The notes under the pieces: model-generated
What the model saw: the letters and a program-made list of their open reading frames with translations, nothing else
Told to the model about the DNA's origin: nothing
Database searches by the model: none
Source of the DNA: Halisarca cf. caerulea
Taxonomy: Eukaryota > Porifera > Demospongiae > Chondrillida > Halisarcidae
Reading direction: 5' to 3'
Assembly (NCBI GenBank): GCA_963170055.1
Contig: CAUJGJ010000397.1
Span: forward strand, 12,015,301 to 12,079,300
Length of the DNA stretch: 64,000 nt
Made by a program: the position numbers and the translations under genes
Shown here: positions 55,636-64,000 of the stretch, piece after piece
Layout of the letters: each line of letters begins with the position of its first letter
How positions within the stretch are numbered: the first letter of the stretch is position 1

Positions 55636-57498
55636 ACAAACACATGTACAATTATAGTTATGATCACCGTTTGCTGCTGCCCTATAACACATACAGGCAA
55701 GTCTTCTTCCTCTGAATCAGTAAGAACTGGCACATGCTCCTGTAAAACATGCAATGAAATATCTTTAACACAGTGTCTACCTGCACACGAATCCACGTAT
55801 AGGCATTTCTTTTAACCCTTTATTGTCGACGAGCCACTATAGTGGCTCAACCCGTGGTTGTGGAAGATGACGAAAGTTTAGCGCATTTTGTTCAAATTTT
55901 ATACGAAGCATATACGTAGCAATAGTAACACACTCTGTAAGTATGAACCTTCTAATATGGGTTATAACGAAGTTAGAACACATACTAAAAGTTATCTTCG
56001 ATCCCGTTTTATGGTGTTATGCAATAAATATACGATAATTTCCCGAAAAATCCTAGTTATGCGGAATAAAAATGGCGTTCTTTAATGTGGTTCAATCTAA
56101 AATCAGGAACTACGCAGAGAGAATGGGATCGATTTCCTTACTTTGCTCGCCGCTGTACTTGGTTTACTTCCTGGAAAGAATTGACGAGCTATAATGGCAG
56201 ATTAGGGCGCTCCGAAGATTGTCAACGTCGAAGGGAGTGACGCTCACAAATCACAGGAAAGGAGGCACACTGTTAATGCTAGTTTGTCCTTTCCGCTTTC
56301 TAGAGAGGTACTGTGCCATCGTTTCTCAAGCCAGATTAATTCTGAACTCGTTTTTGTCATCATCTACCTGTTCCTGAAACTCGTCTGATGCAGCAATACG
56401 CATACGGTAGGCTTAGGATTTTGTGTTTTTCTAGCTTTCGTGATACTATTTTTGTTATCTATCGCTTATGTTGATACTAGCAACATGTTTTAACTTTCGT
56501 TAGATGATCAATTGAGCCAGTAAACATTTAATTCGTTCTTAAAATGACAAAAGAAGTAAGAGCCACTATAGTGGCTCGTCCACGATAAAGGGGTGATTGC
56601 GCAATCATATCTTCCACAATAAAGGGTTAATGAATTACTTGACATACATATTTCAGAATCCTAAACTATGTGACATACATACATTGAGTCAAATGCTAGC
56701 TATTAAAACAAACAAAACTGACTTGTTCGACAAACTGGCAAAGATATAGGCCTCCCCTACGATCAATGGCAAATTCTGCAGACAAATTCGTTTCCACAGA
56801 AGCAATACAAAGCTTATTCTTGGCCACACAATCCAGCAGCCTCCATTTCTGCAAACTTGGCTGTAAGTTGCTGAAAGCACAACGTATTGCTTCCTCAACT
56901 TCAGGATCTGTTGCATGCCTGTAAATAGGTACTTTCGTTATTCTTCCACACTTCTCCAAGGCATTTCGCTGCTTGCCCTTTGGCACGGATCCTTGATTAG
57001 TCAGTAAGATAACTACAGTGATGGACACAGGTTTCGGCCTAGCAGATTTCTTCTTCCGCTTCTCATCTGACACCATGAGGTCAGCACTAGGCTCAAATGT
57101 CCTCTTACTCTTTCCCTTGGATGAGTTGCTTGAGAACAACGAGGAAACTGTTTTTTTAGTAAAAACTGATGCTTTGGCCTGCTTTAGGTTTGACACAAGT
57201 GACAAGGATTTTTTGGTCTGGGTCCTGAGGGCCTGTTCGGAAGTGAGCTGTTGTAACTGTTTCCCTGGTTTCGATGTCTCCTGCTCAGTCAAACTAGGTA
57301 TCAACCGTTTGATCTTTTTGTATGGGCCAAGTGCATTCACAAGACTGTGCAGCTCAGAATCGGTTAACCTTAAGAATTCATCTCCATCTATATAATTATC
57401 TAACATTTAGGGAGAACATGATGATTTTAGTTAGTAGAGTGTGATATATTTTCAAGTTTTTGTGAAATGACACACACACACACACACTCACACCATGG

Positions 57499-57565
<67 letters not shown>

Positions 57566-57582
57566 ATCCACACACACATACA

Positions 57583-57628
<46 letters not shown>

Positions 57629-57644
57629 CACACACACACAACAT

Positions 57645-57702
<58 letters not shown>

Positions 57703-57996
57703 ACTCGCACGCCAGATCTGGAGGGGGGAGGCTGGATATTAATTACCTCGGAATGGAGTGACAAGTATTTCTGGAATCCCATTGCTCTCCAAAAATTTGC
57801 TTAACTCCGAGCAGTTCATCCCAGCTGGTGAAGAAGTTACAAGTGATGAACTGGGAATAGCAGGTTGATCCAACGACTCGCAAGGCATTTTGCTGCTGCA
57901 TGTGGAAGGAGGGTTTACCTGCTGAGAGGCTTCAGGCTGCTGAGAGTCCTGTGAAGGATCTGGCAAATCTTGATCTCTTATTTCGTCGTCCATCAA
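53586..57996 (-). CDS. SAM-HECT E3 ubiquitin-ligase-like protein, multi-exon
   Basis: Supported exons: 57996-57747 (donor GTAATT), 57399-56723, 55739-55695 (EHVPVLTDSEEEDLP), about 55220-55117 (SDDSPKHTIWEEATLQQEGI), about 54870-54820 (YQGTDITIADGFDVLNK) and 54667-53586. A SAM domain spans the first junction (CSELSKFLESNGIPEILVTP ... IDGDEFLRLTDSELHSLVNA). A basic linker and a domain seen in fish G2E3-like proteins follow (DPEVEEAIRCAFSNLQPSLQ). The HECT N-lobe has FPFRTSFEGERAVDVGGVTR; the C-lobe has RRPTSHTCSSCLELPSSY with the expected catalytic Cys in HTC. No lesion seen. It should pass ubiquitin to target proteins; how that serves the element is unknown. Convergent with the integrase. Confidence 0.75.
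55570..55634. repeat. CA microsatellite
   Basis: A pure ACAC run in a HECT-gene intron. Confidence 0.95.
55816..56626. mobile_element. piggyBac-like MITE, 811 bp, in a HECT-gene intron
   Basis: TTAA at 55812-55815 and 56627-56630. Tips are CCCTTTATTGTCGACGAGCC and, inward from the right, CCCTTTATTGTGGAAG. A perfect 18-bp palindrome GAGCCACTATAGTGGCTC occurs near both ends (about 55831 and 56562). No coding sequence. Confidence 0.85.
57469..57705. repeat. CA microsatellite
   Basis: Long interrupted ACAC tract in the first intron of the HECT gene. Confidence 0.95.
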
Positions 57997-58069
57997 TCAA
58001 TATTCACACTACCGGGCTAACACGTGGAAGAGTATACTACTGCGCATGCTCAGATTCACACATTAATCC

Positions 58070-58662
58070 TCAACGTCTTCTGCATCCCTTAATCGTCGTG
58101 TCAAACAGTGTCCCAAAACGTTTTAAAGTCCTTCAGATCTAAATCGTCGCTAACATATTACTGCATTGAAAAATCTCGCAAATTATAATAATAAGCGGCT
58201 CCAAATCGTTTTAAAGTGATCACAAAATCGTCGTATCACTTTCCTAGAACGTTTTCAAGTCTTCCTAAATCGTCGCTAACATGCTGCACTCCAAAACTCT
58301 GCAAATCCATCCCAAATCGTTTTGGCCCTATCGCAAATTGTTTTGTGTCGGCCTTGAATCGTTCCATCGCCTCGCGACGATTTAGGATTCCATTTCCAAT
58401 GTTTTGGAGTTTAAATCCATCCCAAATCGTTTTGGCCGATCCCAAATCGTTTTGCGTCAGCCTTAAATCGTTTTCCATGCCTCACGACGATTTAAGATTC
58501 CATTTCCAATGTTTTGGAGTTTAAATCCATCCCAAATCGTTTTGGCCGATCCCAAATCGTTTTGCGTCAGCCTTAAATCGTTTTCCATGCCTCACGACGA
58601 TTTAAGATTCCATTTCCAACGTCTTCGAGTTTTGGTACTGATGGCTTGCCATATGGCCTTAT
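58070..58662. repeat. Right arm: AAATCGTTTT-word array with 119-bp tandem units
   Basis: Three tandem units of about 117-119 bp (starting near 58289, 58406 and 58525), each holding CATCCCAAATCGTTTTGGCC, GCCTTAAATCGTTTTCC and GACGATTTAAGATTCCATTT. It mirrors the left arm. Confidence 0.9.
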
Positions 58663-58795
58663 GGCAAGCCATCAGTAACAAAACTCGAAGACGTTGGAAA
58701 TGGAATCTTAAATCGTCGTGAGGCATAGAAAACGATTTAAGGCTGACGCAAAACGATTTGGGATCGGCAAAAACGATTTGGGATGGATTCTAGAC
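58518..58795. repeat. Near-perfect palindrome of two arm ends, about 130 bp each side
   Basis: The right arm meets a second, opposite-facing copy of the arm end at GGCC (about 58661). The two halves differ at only a few bases (CATGG against CATAG; GGCCAAAA against GGCAAAAA). The outer half stops at 58790-58795 against the dispersed repeat. Confidence 0.85.
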
Positions 58796-58799
58796 ACAT

Positions 58800-59262
58800 C
58801 TAGACACTCCAAAATAGTGAAACAAATAAACAAAGCTTTTAGCAGTCATCTTACCTGTTCCCAGAGCTTTCTTTGACCTGTTCTTGGCTTTCATAGACTT
58901 CCGCGGTAATGTAACATAAGATTCTTCGGTTTAGCTCTCCATTCGTGGATGTTTTTGTCCTAAATTCTAAGTCCAAGTTCCTTTTCGTATTTGAGGAGGC
59001 GTCAGAAGAGTTTTTGTCAGTTTTCGAGTCCTTCCAAAGCTGTTTTGAACGAAGAGAACATCTTTAGACTTGTTGCGCACCCATACAACTTAAAGGCCCA
59101 CGGAAATTCTTGGAGCGACTTGAAACTTTGTAAATAACTCTCAAACAAACTCCTTATGGCTGGAAGATTCTTCGCTGATGAAAACAGGAGCAAAGACACA
59201 AAGTTCACTGAAATATTACAGCGATACCGAATACTGCCTAAAAGTCTGCCATGTTGTTGACA
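58800..59262 (-). repeat. Dispersed repeat copy B
   Basis: The inverse strand follows copy A (11508-11945) over its length: TGTCAACAACATGGCAGAC, TTTGTGTCTTTGCTCCTG, AGAATTTCCGTGGGCCT and GGGAACAG|GTAAGATGA. Like copy A it is preceded by an AT run. No open frame. Confidence 0.85.
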
Positions 59263-59284
59263 CACACACACATATATATATATA

Positions 59285-61687
59285 TGTGACAGTTCACGCG
59301 AAAAGGTGCATTCGTGTGTCCGTTTATCAATTGTGAAATTTTGCAGCTCTCGCAGGTTCTATGGAAGATGCATCATTCTGGCACCCTGTTGGGTCCCAAA
59401 TCCATTTTATGAATTAGAAATCAGTGTTGAAAGAATTGTTATGAATAATTCATGCGAACTATAAAGGTATTCATGATCCTAATAATTATATTCATAGGTT
59501 ATGAATATTAATGTTAGTATAGAAATATGGCTGATCTAAATGAGATGTTAGGTTCTATTGTCACTATGAGGTAAAAAAAAATAAAATTAGAACGTGGTAA
59601 GTAGCTACTACAATGTTATCCACAGATTCTGAAATATAATACTTACTCTTAGACTAAAACAATATTAGAACATGCCACAAAACAAATAAGTTTTGCATGT
59701 ATGTAGTTGGCTGTATAATATTATGTTACTTGCGGTCACTTGGACCGCTTTGTCTTAGATGAGGCAGTTTTGGAGGCTGATCGCTTTCCACTAGTCTGTG
59801 TAGCAGTGGAGTGCTTTGGAGCAAGAGGTTTGGGGCATGTGAGGTCAGCAGCAAGGTTCAAAGAACAAAATTGTCGGATCTTCTCATACAAATACCATTG
59901 TCTATCCACGGTGAGACCTGAAGGTACAACCTCTATGGGGAATTGGGATGGCGTTGGTAAGATAGAGGAGGGTCGCTGGATGGTGAACTCTTGATATGAA
60001 GGGTCTGTTGATCTGCACTTCACAAACACTGTGCCAGGCAAGTCACAATCAAAGTAAAAGACATGGTAAGATGTAATGGATGGCAGTGATGTGAAGAAAA
60101 GAGAGAAGAACTCAGACCAATTGTAAAAGTGGACAAGTTGGTCTCCACTTAGATTCCTCACAAGCTGCACTCTGTTGGCACCCACATGTGAAGAATTCTT
60201 CACTGCTTCTGCAATGCAGCCCATGGTGTCCATTCGTGTCCTGCGGTACGACTTCTTCAACAGGCCAAAGTGGCGATCGGGAGCAAACTTGGTGTGGCCA
60301 GGCATCATAAATGATAGGGTGATGTGCTTATGCTTCCCAGTAATGACCCTCCATGCAAGATACTGGATGGTGGTGTTGTTCTTGTTTTGACCAACACAGC
60401 CAGCAATCTCTCCCGCTTCTCCTCTGGCAGATGCCCAGTGTTTGTGATGGCCTTACACAAAGTCTGACACTCGAGACAAAGATCATCAGCTGGCTTCATT
60501 GTACAGATGTAGGGGCGCAGTGATGTCCAGACCGTATGGAACTTTGTTCTTCCTACAGGAGTTGCTTGGGTGGTGGCCGTCGAGTCAAGATACATCCGGT
60601 ATAGCTTGGCTTTCATCATGTCGGTTGGAAGAAGCAAAACACGATCATCCCGGTGACTAGGTAGTCGACCTGGTAAGGGATTGCATGTGTCCGGGCCATG
60701 TTGTCAATAAAGTCTATCAAGCTGTCTAGCTGTTCACTGGTGCAGGTGTTGTGGGCATGCTTCTGAGCATTGCCATGTACCCTCTCTAGCAAACCGTGCT
60801 CATCAAAGTGATGGCAGATGTTCAAGAAGCAGTGCTTGGACATGATGTGCAAGAACACAAACATGTCCAAACATATACGAATGGCACGAAATAAAAAATT
60901 TGTGTGTGGTCGAAAGTTATCAACACTACCACGATATGTGGGGGGTATGGAAGCCTTGTGGGTACGAAAGGCAGACAACTGGCCAGAAACTACCAGGTCT
61001 AGTTGTTCTCTGGTCAAAGCAAAGCAATCAGATCTATAGTCCTTAACTACTTCTTTGCTGAACAACTTACTACATGGAGTTTTGGCAGGCCCACCTTTGC
61101 ACCCACAAGTCTTGTCCATGAAAGCATTGACGACACTATCTTCCCTCTTATCCTTGTCACTGAGCTCAAAAGGAATGACTGACTGATCCAAGGAAGCGAA
61201 AGACCCAGTAGCCGGTACTATCGGCGATTCGGGAGGCTGGAAATCGTCGAGAAGGGAGTTATCCTCATCCACAAAACTCGAGGCCATAACGGGAGGCCGA
61301 GACAGATCTGAAGTGTCAAGGCGTTCTGTGTCCTCAGTACGTTCGCCGTCAGACTCGATGTTAACTCGCTCAACTCTTTCTTCGAGAGGAGAACTGCCTT
61401 CAGCTTCTTGAAACTCCTTTTCCAATGCCTCTAACATGTCTTCGATAGATAAGAGGGACATTATTAACCGTAACTATATCACCGAAAGTCGTATGAACAA
61501 GCAACAAACACGAAGAGAAAGAGCAGGTCCTCGCTGACAAGATACGAGTACTCGCCTCGTGCTCGCTACACGCACTTCCGAGTCATTTGCAGTGGTTCAC
61601 CACTACTTCTGCATATTTACGTTTTTTGCACTTCCTGAACAATTTGTGCGAATTGCACAAATATACGTTTTCGCGTGAACGGTCACA
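59285..61687 (-). mobile_element. DUF7869-type DNA transposon, copy 2, in an AT run
   Basis: Tips TGTGACAGTTCACGCGAAAA (59285-59304) and, inward from the right, TGTGACCGTTCACGCGAAAA (61687-61668), 19 of 20 matching. AT runs lie directly outside both ends (59272-59284 and 61688-61706); the left one is the AT run of dispersed repeat B. The encoded protein is from the same broad family as at 49187 but only distantly similar. Confidence 0.85.
59736..61461 (-). pseudogene. DUF7869-family protein, internally deleted
   Basis: ATG at 61461. Acidic N-terminus, then the typical Cys-rich block (CGCKGGPAKTPCSKLF), YRSDCFALTREQLDLVVSGQ and HHFDEHGLLERVHGNAQKHA. A one-base deletion near 60675 shifts the frame into LPTDMMKAKLYRMYLDSTAT ... 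CLECQTLCKAITNTGHLPEE. Then EKRERLLAV runs straight into QNKNNTTIQYLAWRV in another frame (junction about 60395), so the stretch holding the first catalytic-type segment is missing. The end is present: MMPGHTKFAPDRHFGLLKKS to a basic tail (GKRSASKTASSKTKRSK) at 59736. Non-autonomous. Confidence 0.8.
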
Positions 61688-61861
61688 TATATATATATAT
61701 ATATATTTGTACCATGATGCGTGGGCGTATCCTTTGATGTGGCTGGGTGTATAATTCACTAACCCACCTCATTAAGAATTCATGAGGTGTATATTTCTTT
61801 TAATTAGCACACAGTGTTTACCTTAGCAGCAGTGAATCACTATGGTATGCAACGATTACAA

Positions 61862-61966
61862 GAACTCAAAAGCAGCAGTGTTTGTATAAAAGGCCTAGGC
61901 AAAGTTGCAATAGCTCAAAAGCAGCAGTGTTTATATAGAAGGCCTAAGCAGAGTTGCTAGAACTAC
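61862..61966. repeat. Two tandem units of about 52 bp
   Basis: AGCTCAAAAGCAGCAGTGTT and AAGGCCTARGCARAGTTGC recur once each in two adjacent units. Confidence 0.85.
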
Positions 61967-61985
61967 TACTCTAATCTACTTCATA

Positions 61986-62933
61986 TTAATAGTGATTGAG
62001 CAGTTGGAAAACTGAAAAGCTGGAAAAGGTATGTTTTCCTGTCCAATTTGGGAAAATACGCTGAAGTTTCCCAAGCTGACTTGCTGCACAATGATCTTGC
62101 ACTTGTACATTAGAATCCTGGAGTACATCCTGTTTAGTTTGAGTCTGAGGTACTTGGCCTTGTGCAACTTGACTCAGCATTTGCAGCTGATCATTGCCAA
62201 CTCTCTTATACTTCCTCACACCATCAGTGCTACGGTGCCCAGTTTTGGTCATTATGAGCTGTTCATCAATGCCATTTTGGAATAATCTAGTAGCAAGTGA
62301 CACCCTTAGAGAGTGATTGGTTTTGAAACCTTGTATACCTGCAGTCTTGCACATTCGTCCAATTGTCTTGTCAAGACTATTGTGTCCAATTGGTACATTA
62401 CTGAACCAGACATCATCCTTTGGATCTTTGAGTGGTTGAAGATAAAATGAATTTCCTGGTCTGCTTGTTGAACATCGCTTGTCATACTCTTTGAAAACAC
62501 GCACAATACACCTGTGTGGATTTTCTACATTCTCATGCTGGACAACCGTTTTCGGTTCAATCTTTCTCATTTTGATACCTCCTTGGTTGTTTTTAGACAC
62601 ATCTTCAATATACTTCAAGTAACTTCTCTGTAGAGGAATCTTGGAATCAGCAGGGATTTCAACCAATGACAATTGTGAATTGTGCCAATGAAGCTGTCGA
62701 TGCTCCTGTCCACCACGCAAACCAAAGCACATTCCTATGAGAAAAAACATGGTATCAGCAAGAGCCTGAGGACTATGTGTACCAAGTACACCACATTTCC
62801 ACATGATATTCTCTTCTTCAGCTGTTATTGGCTCTGCCTGTCTTTTGGCATTTCCCAACCCTTTGGGTTTGCTATCCTTTATTTGAGCATCCAAACTACC
62901 CCGGAAATCACGAAATTCTGGCTGCGTGAACAA
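61986..62933 (-). CDS. Crypton-type tyrosine recombinase (DUF3504-like), 5' partial
   Basis: 315 codons from the first ATG; the frame is open a little further (AEWNLFTQPEF) up to a stop, so the usual N-terminal DNA-binding part is absent. Motifs: KGLGNAKRQAEPITAEEENI, GLRGGQEHRQL (R73), TNHSLRVSLATRLF (H207, R210), IMTKTGHRSTDGVRKYKR (H233, Y242). All expected tyrosine-recombinase residues are present. This is the Crypton/KCTD1/ZMYM-type group. A missed upstream exon or 5' truncation explains the short N-terminus. Confidence 0.75.
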   Translation of the reverse strand: MFTQPEFRDFRGSLDAQIKDSKPKGLGNAKRQAEPITAEEENIMWKCGVLGTHSPQALADTMFFLIGMCFGLRGGQEHRQLHWHNSQLSLVEIPADSKIPLQRSYLKYIEDVSKNNQGGIKMRKIEPKTVVQHENVENPHRCIVRVFKEYDKRCSTSRPGNSFYLQPLKDPKDDVWFSNVPIGHNSLDKTIGRMCKTAGIQGFKTNHSLRVSLATRLFQNGIDEQLIMTKTGHRSTDGVRKYKRVGNDQLQMLSQVAQGQVPQTQTKQDVLQDSNVQVQDHCAASQLGKLQRIFPNWTGKHTFSSFSVFQLLNHY

Positions 62934-63581
62934 GTTCCATTCTGCACGGGCTCGTTATAGTCGGGCTGGGAAAACCAGAAAAAATGGCTGCCGCTTGGAA
63001 GCGGTTATGAATATACCGGATTTTTTAGCTTAGAACAACATTTTTGTAGCTATTCGAATCTGTTATATGTTCATTGACTATATATCGAAATGGTAGTGTA
63101 CAAGATATAAATGTATCTCTTTTCAGAAAATCTAAAACAAGCTCGGAAAAAGTGGTATGTTTTGCAGTAAACGTGGATGTCCGGACGTGTAGACGCTTAC
63201 AAACAGCTACAAGATTGGTATGAGATGAAAGAAAAAAATTTACTCTATAAGCTATTCGTGAGCGGGAAAAATATAATCCTTCCTGAAACACTTATAAGAA
63301 AAAATGTACTTTTGTGGCTAAAAAAATGTGAAAATTAGACTTTAAAATGGTTACAACTTTAGCGTACCTGGTTATATCTTCTCCGCTCACCAAATATACG
63401 TCCACACAACTATTTTGAAACCAACAATATCTTCTTTGAAGGGTATGATGGCCATCTACACGTCCGGATCCCACGATTTTTATAAACTTGGTTGCAAGCG
63501 ACCATTTAACTGTGACGTTGCGCATGCGTAGATGTCGTCACCAAGCGCGTACACGATTAATGCCATGGATACTCGCGGATA
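62934..63581. repeat. Non-coding stretch with an inverted pair about 270 bp apart
   Basis: TCCGGACGTGTAGACG (about 63180) pairs with CATCTACACGTCCGGA (about 63450). The interior is AT-rich. It could be a small MITE, but no target duplication was found. Confidence 0.4.
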
Positions 63582-63803
63582 CTAATCCGCCGGATACTTT
63601 AGTCTTTTGTCTACACTTCTTTTCGCCGAGTCTTTAGCGGGAGGTTTGATCAATCGATCTTCGAGTCTTATCAGTAAGTTCTTGATACTTTCATGTTTTT
63701 TCATGGCGTGTACTGGTTGTCCTCTAAGCGTAATAACGAAAGAGTAACCGTTGGCTTGCCACAGCGTATTGGTAATCGTGATTCTGGCAATGTTTGAATT
63801 CAA
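63582..63803 (-). CDS. Small ORF of unknown nature
   Basis: MNSNIARITITNTLWQANGY ... IKNLLIRLEDRLIKPPAKDS, 73 codons, with fair coding composition. No family recognised. It may be a first exon or chance. The right edge (63804-64000) shows nothing further. Confidence 0.25.
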   Translation of the reverse strand: MNSNIARITITNTLWQANGYSFVITLRGQPVHAMKKHESIKNLLIRLEDRLIKPPAKDSAKRSVDKRLKYPAD

Positions 63804-64000
63804 GTTGACTCTAGTCTAGTAGTAGTTGGATTGGGTCTTAATATTATCTTGTTTTGCCTGTTCAGTGTGACTTTCGTGCGGCTTTTGATGACGTATAAAT
63901 ACGATTCACTTCAGCTGATCCGCGCATCGTGACGTATGGTGATACATTCCTTAAATTCCAGTACTTTGTCACCTAAAATCCTCGATCTCTGAGCCCGACT

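Larger units (their letters stand above)
47422..58662. mobile_element. 11-kb inverted-arm element with DDE integrase and SAM-HECT genes
   Basis: Both ends begin GGCC(T/A)TATGGCAAGCCATCAG read inward, and continue as arms of about 500-600 bp made of AAATCGTTTT-type words in mirrored order (47422-47890 and 58070-58662). Sequence inside each arm is also mirrored (GCATGCGCAGTAGTATA at 47907 and its inverse at 58030). The integrase gene starts 60-170 bp inside the left arm and points right; the SAM-HECT gene starts just inside the right arm and points left. Three smaller elements are nested within. No target duplication could be identified. Treating the whole as one mobile unit is inference from the mirrored arms and the integrase. 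Confidence 0.7.

Noticed and set aside
1..64000. tRNA, rRNA or snRNA genes
   Set aside because: No cloverleaf with A/B boxes and no rRNA core sequence was noticed on reading; a covariance-model scan was not possible here.

Overview
The window is animal nuclear DNA, most likely from an early-branching marine invertebrate such as a sponge. This is inferred from spliced GT-AG genes, long CA/TG microsatellites and the mix of transposon families: Kolobok, CACTA, hAT, piggyBac, Crypton, Gypsy, RLE-type LINE and DUF7869 genes. 2A motifs fit the same picture. There is no bacterial operon structure, and I saw no rRNA, tRNA or CRISPR. I cannot defend any ordinary host gene with confidence; almost all protein-coding sequence is mobile-element sequence, much of it nested.

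Layout. 1-1110: minisatellite. 1132-6395: an ORF split by a TTAA-flanked Kolobok/Mutator-like element (2354-6006) whose transposase is fused to a YqaJ nuclease. 6609-9879: decayed CACTA transposase. 10013-10840: LINE 3' end. 11470-13260: tandemly duplicated exon-like cassettes with TG repeats. 13709-16048: intact hAT ORF. 17145-20589: a second CACTA element with a divergent multi-exon partner gene. 21120-24691: a repeat followed by a complete hAT element with one stop. 25440-27960: fragments (RLE LINE, a degraded integrase exon behind an ACGACGTC array, STPR repeats). 27964-37455: piggyBac element holding a complete Gmr1-like Gypsy (31907-37031). 37478-44595: two inverted 270-bp repeats around a gene fragment with two 2A motifs, split by a second Gypsy (38345-44033) that itself carries a 1.2-kb insertion (40603-41814).

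47422-58662 is the most striking part: an 11-kb unit bounded by long inverted arms full of AAATCGTTTT words. It encodes a DDE integrase on the + strand and a SAM-HECT ubiquitin-ligase-like protein on the - strand, the two genes running toward each other from opposite arms. A DUF7869-type element sits in the integrase intron and two MITEs sit elsewhere in the unit. 59285-61687 is a second DUF7869 element, internally deleted. Both DUF7869 elements lie inside AT-dinucleotide runs and have clear terminal inverted repeats. 61986-62933 is a Crypton tyrosine recombinase fragment.

Several reading frames are broken by TGA where CGA is the likely ancestral codon, which suggests decay through CpG deamination. 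Intact large ORFs are the Kolobok-YqaJ (907 aa), the hAT (about 780 aa) and the first DUF7869 protein (about 746 aa).
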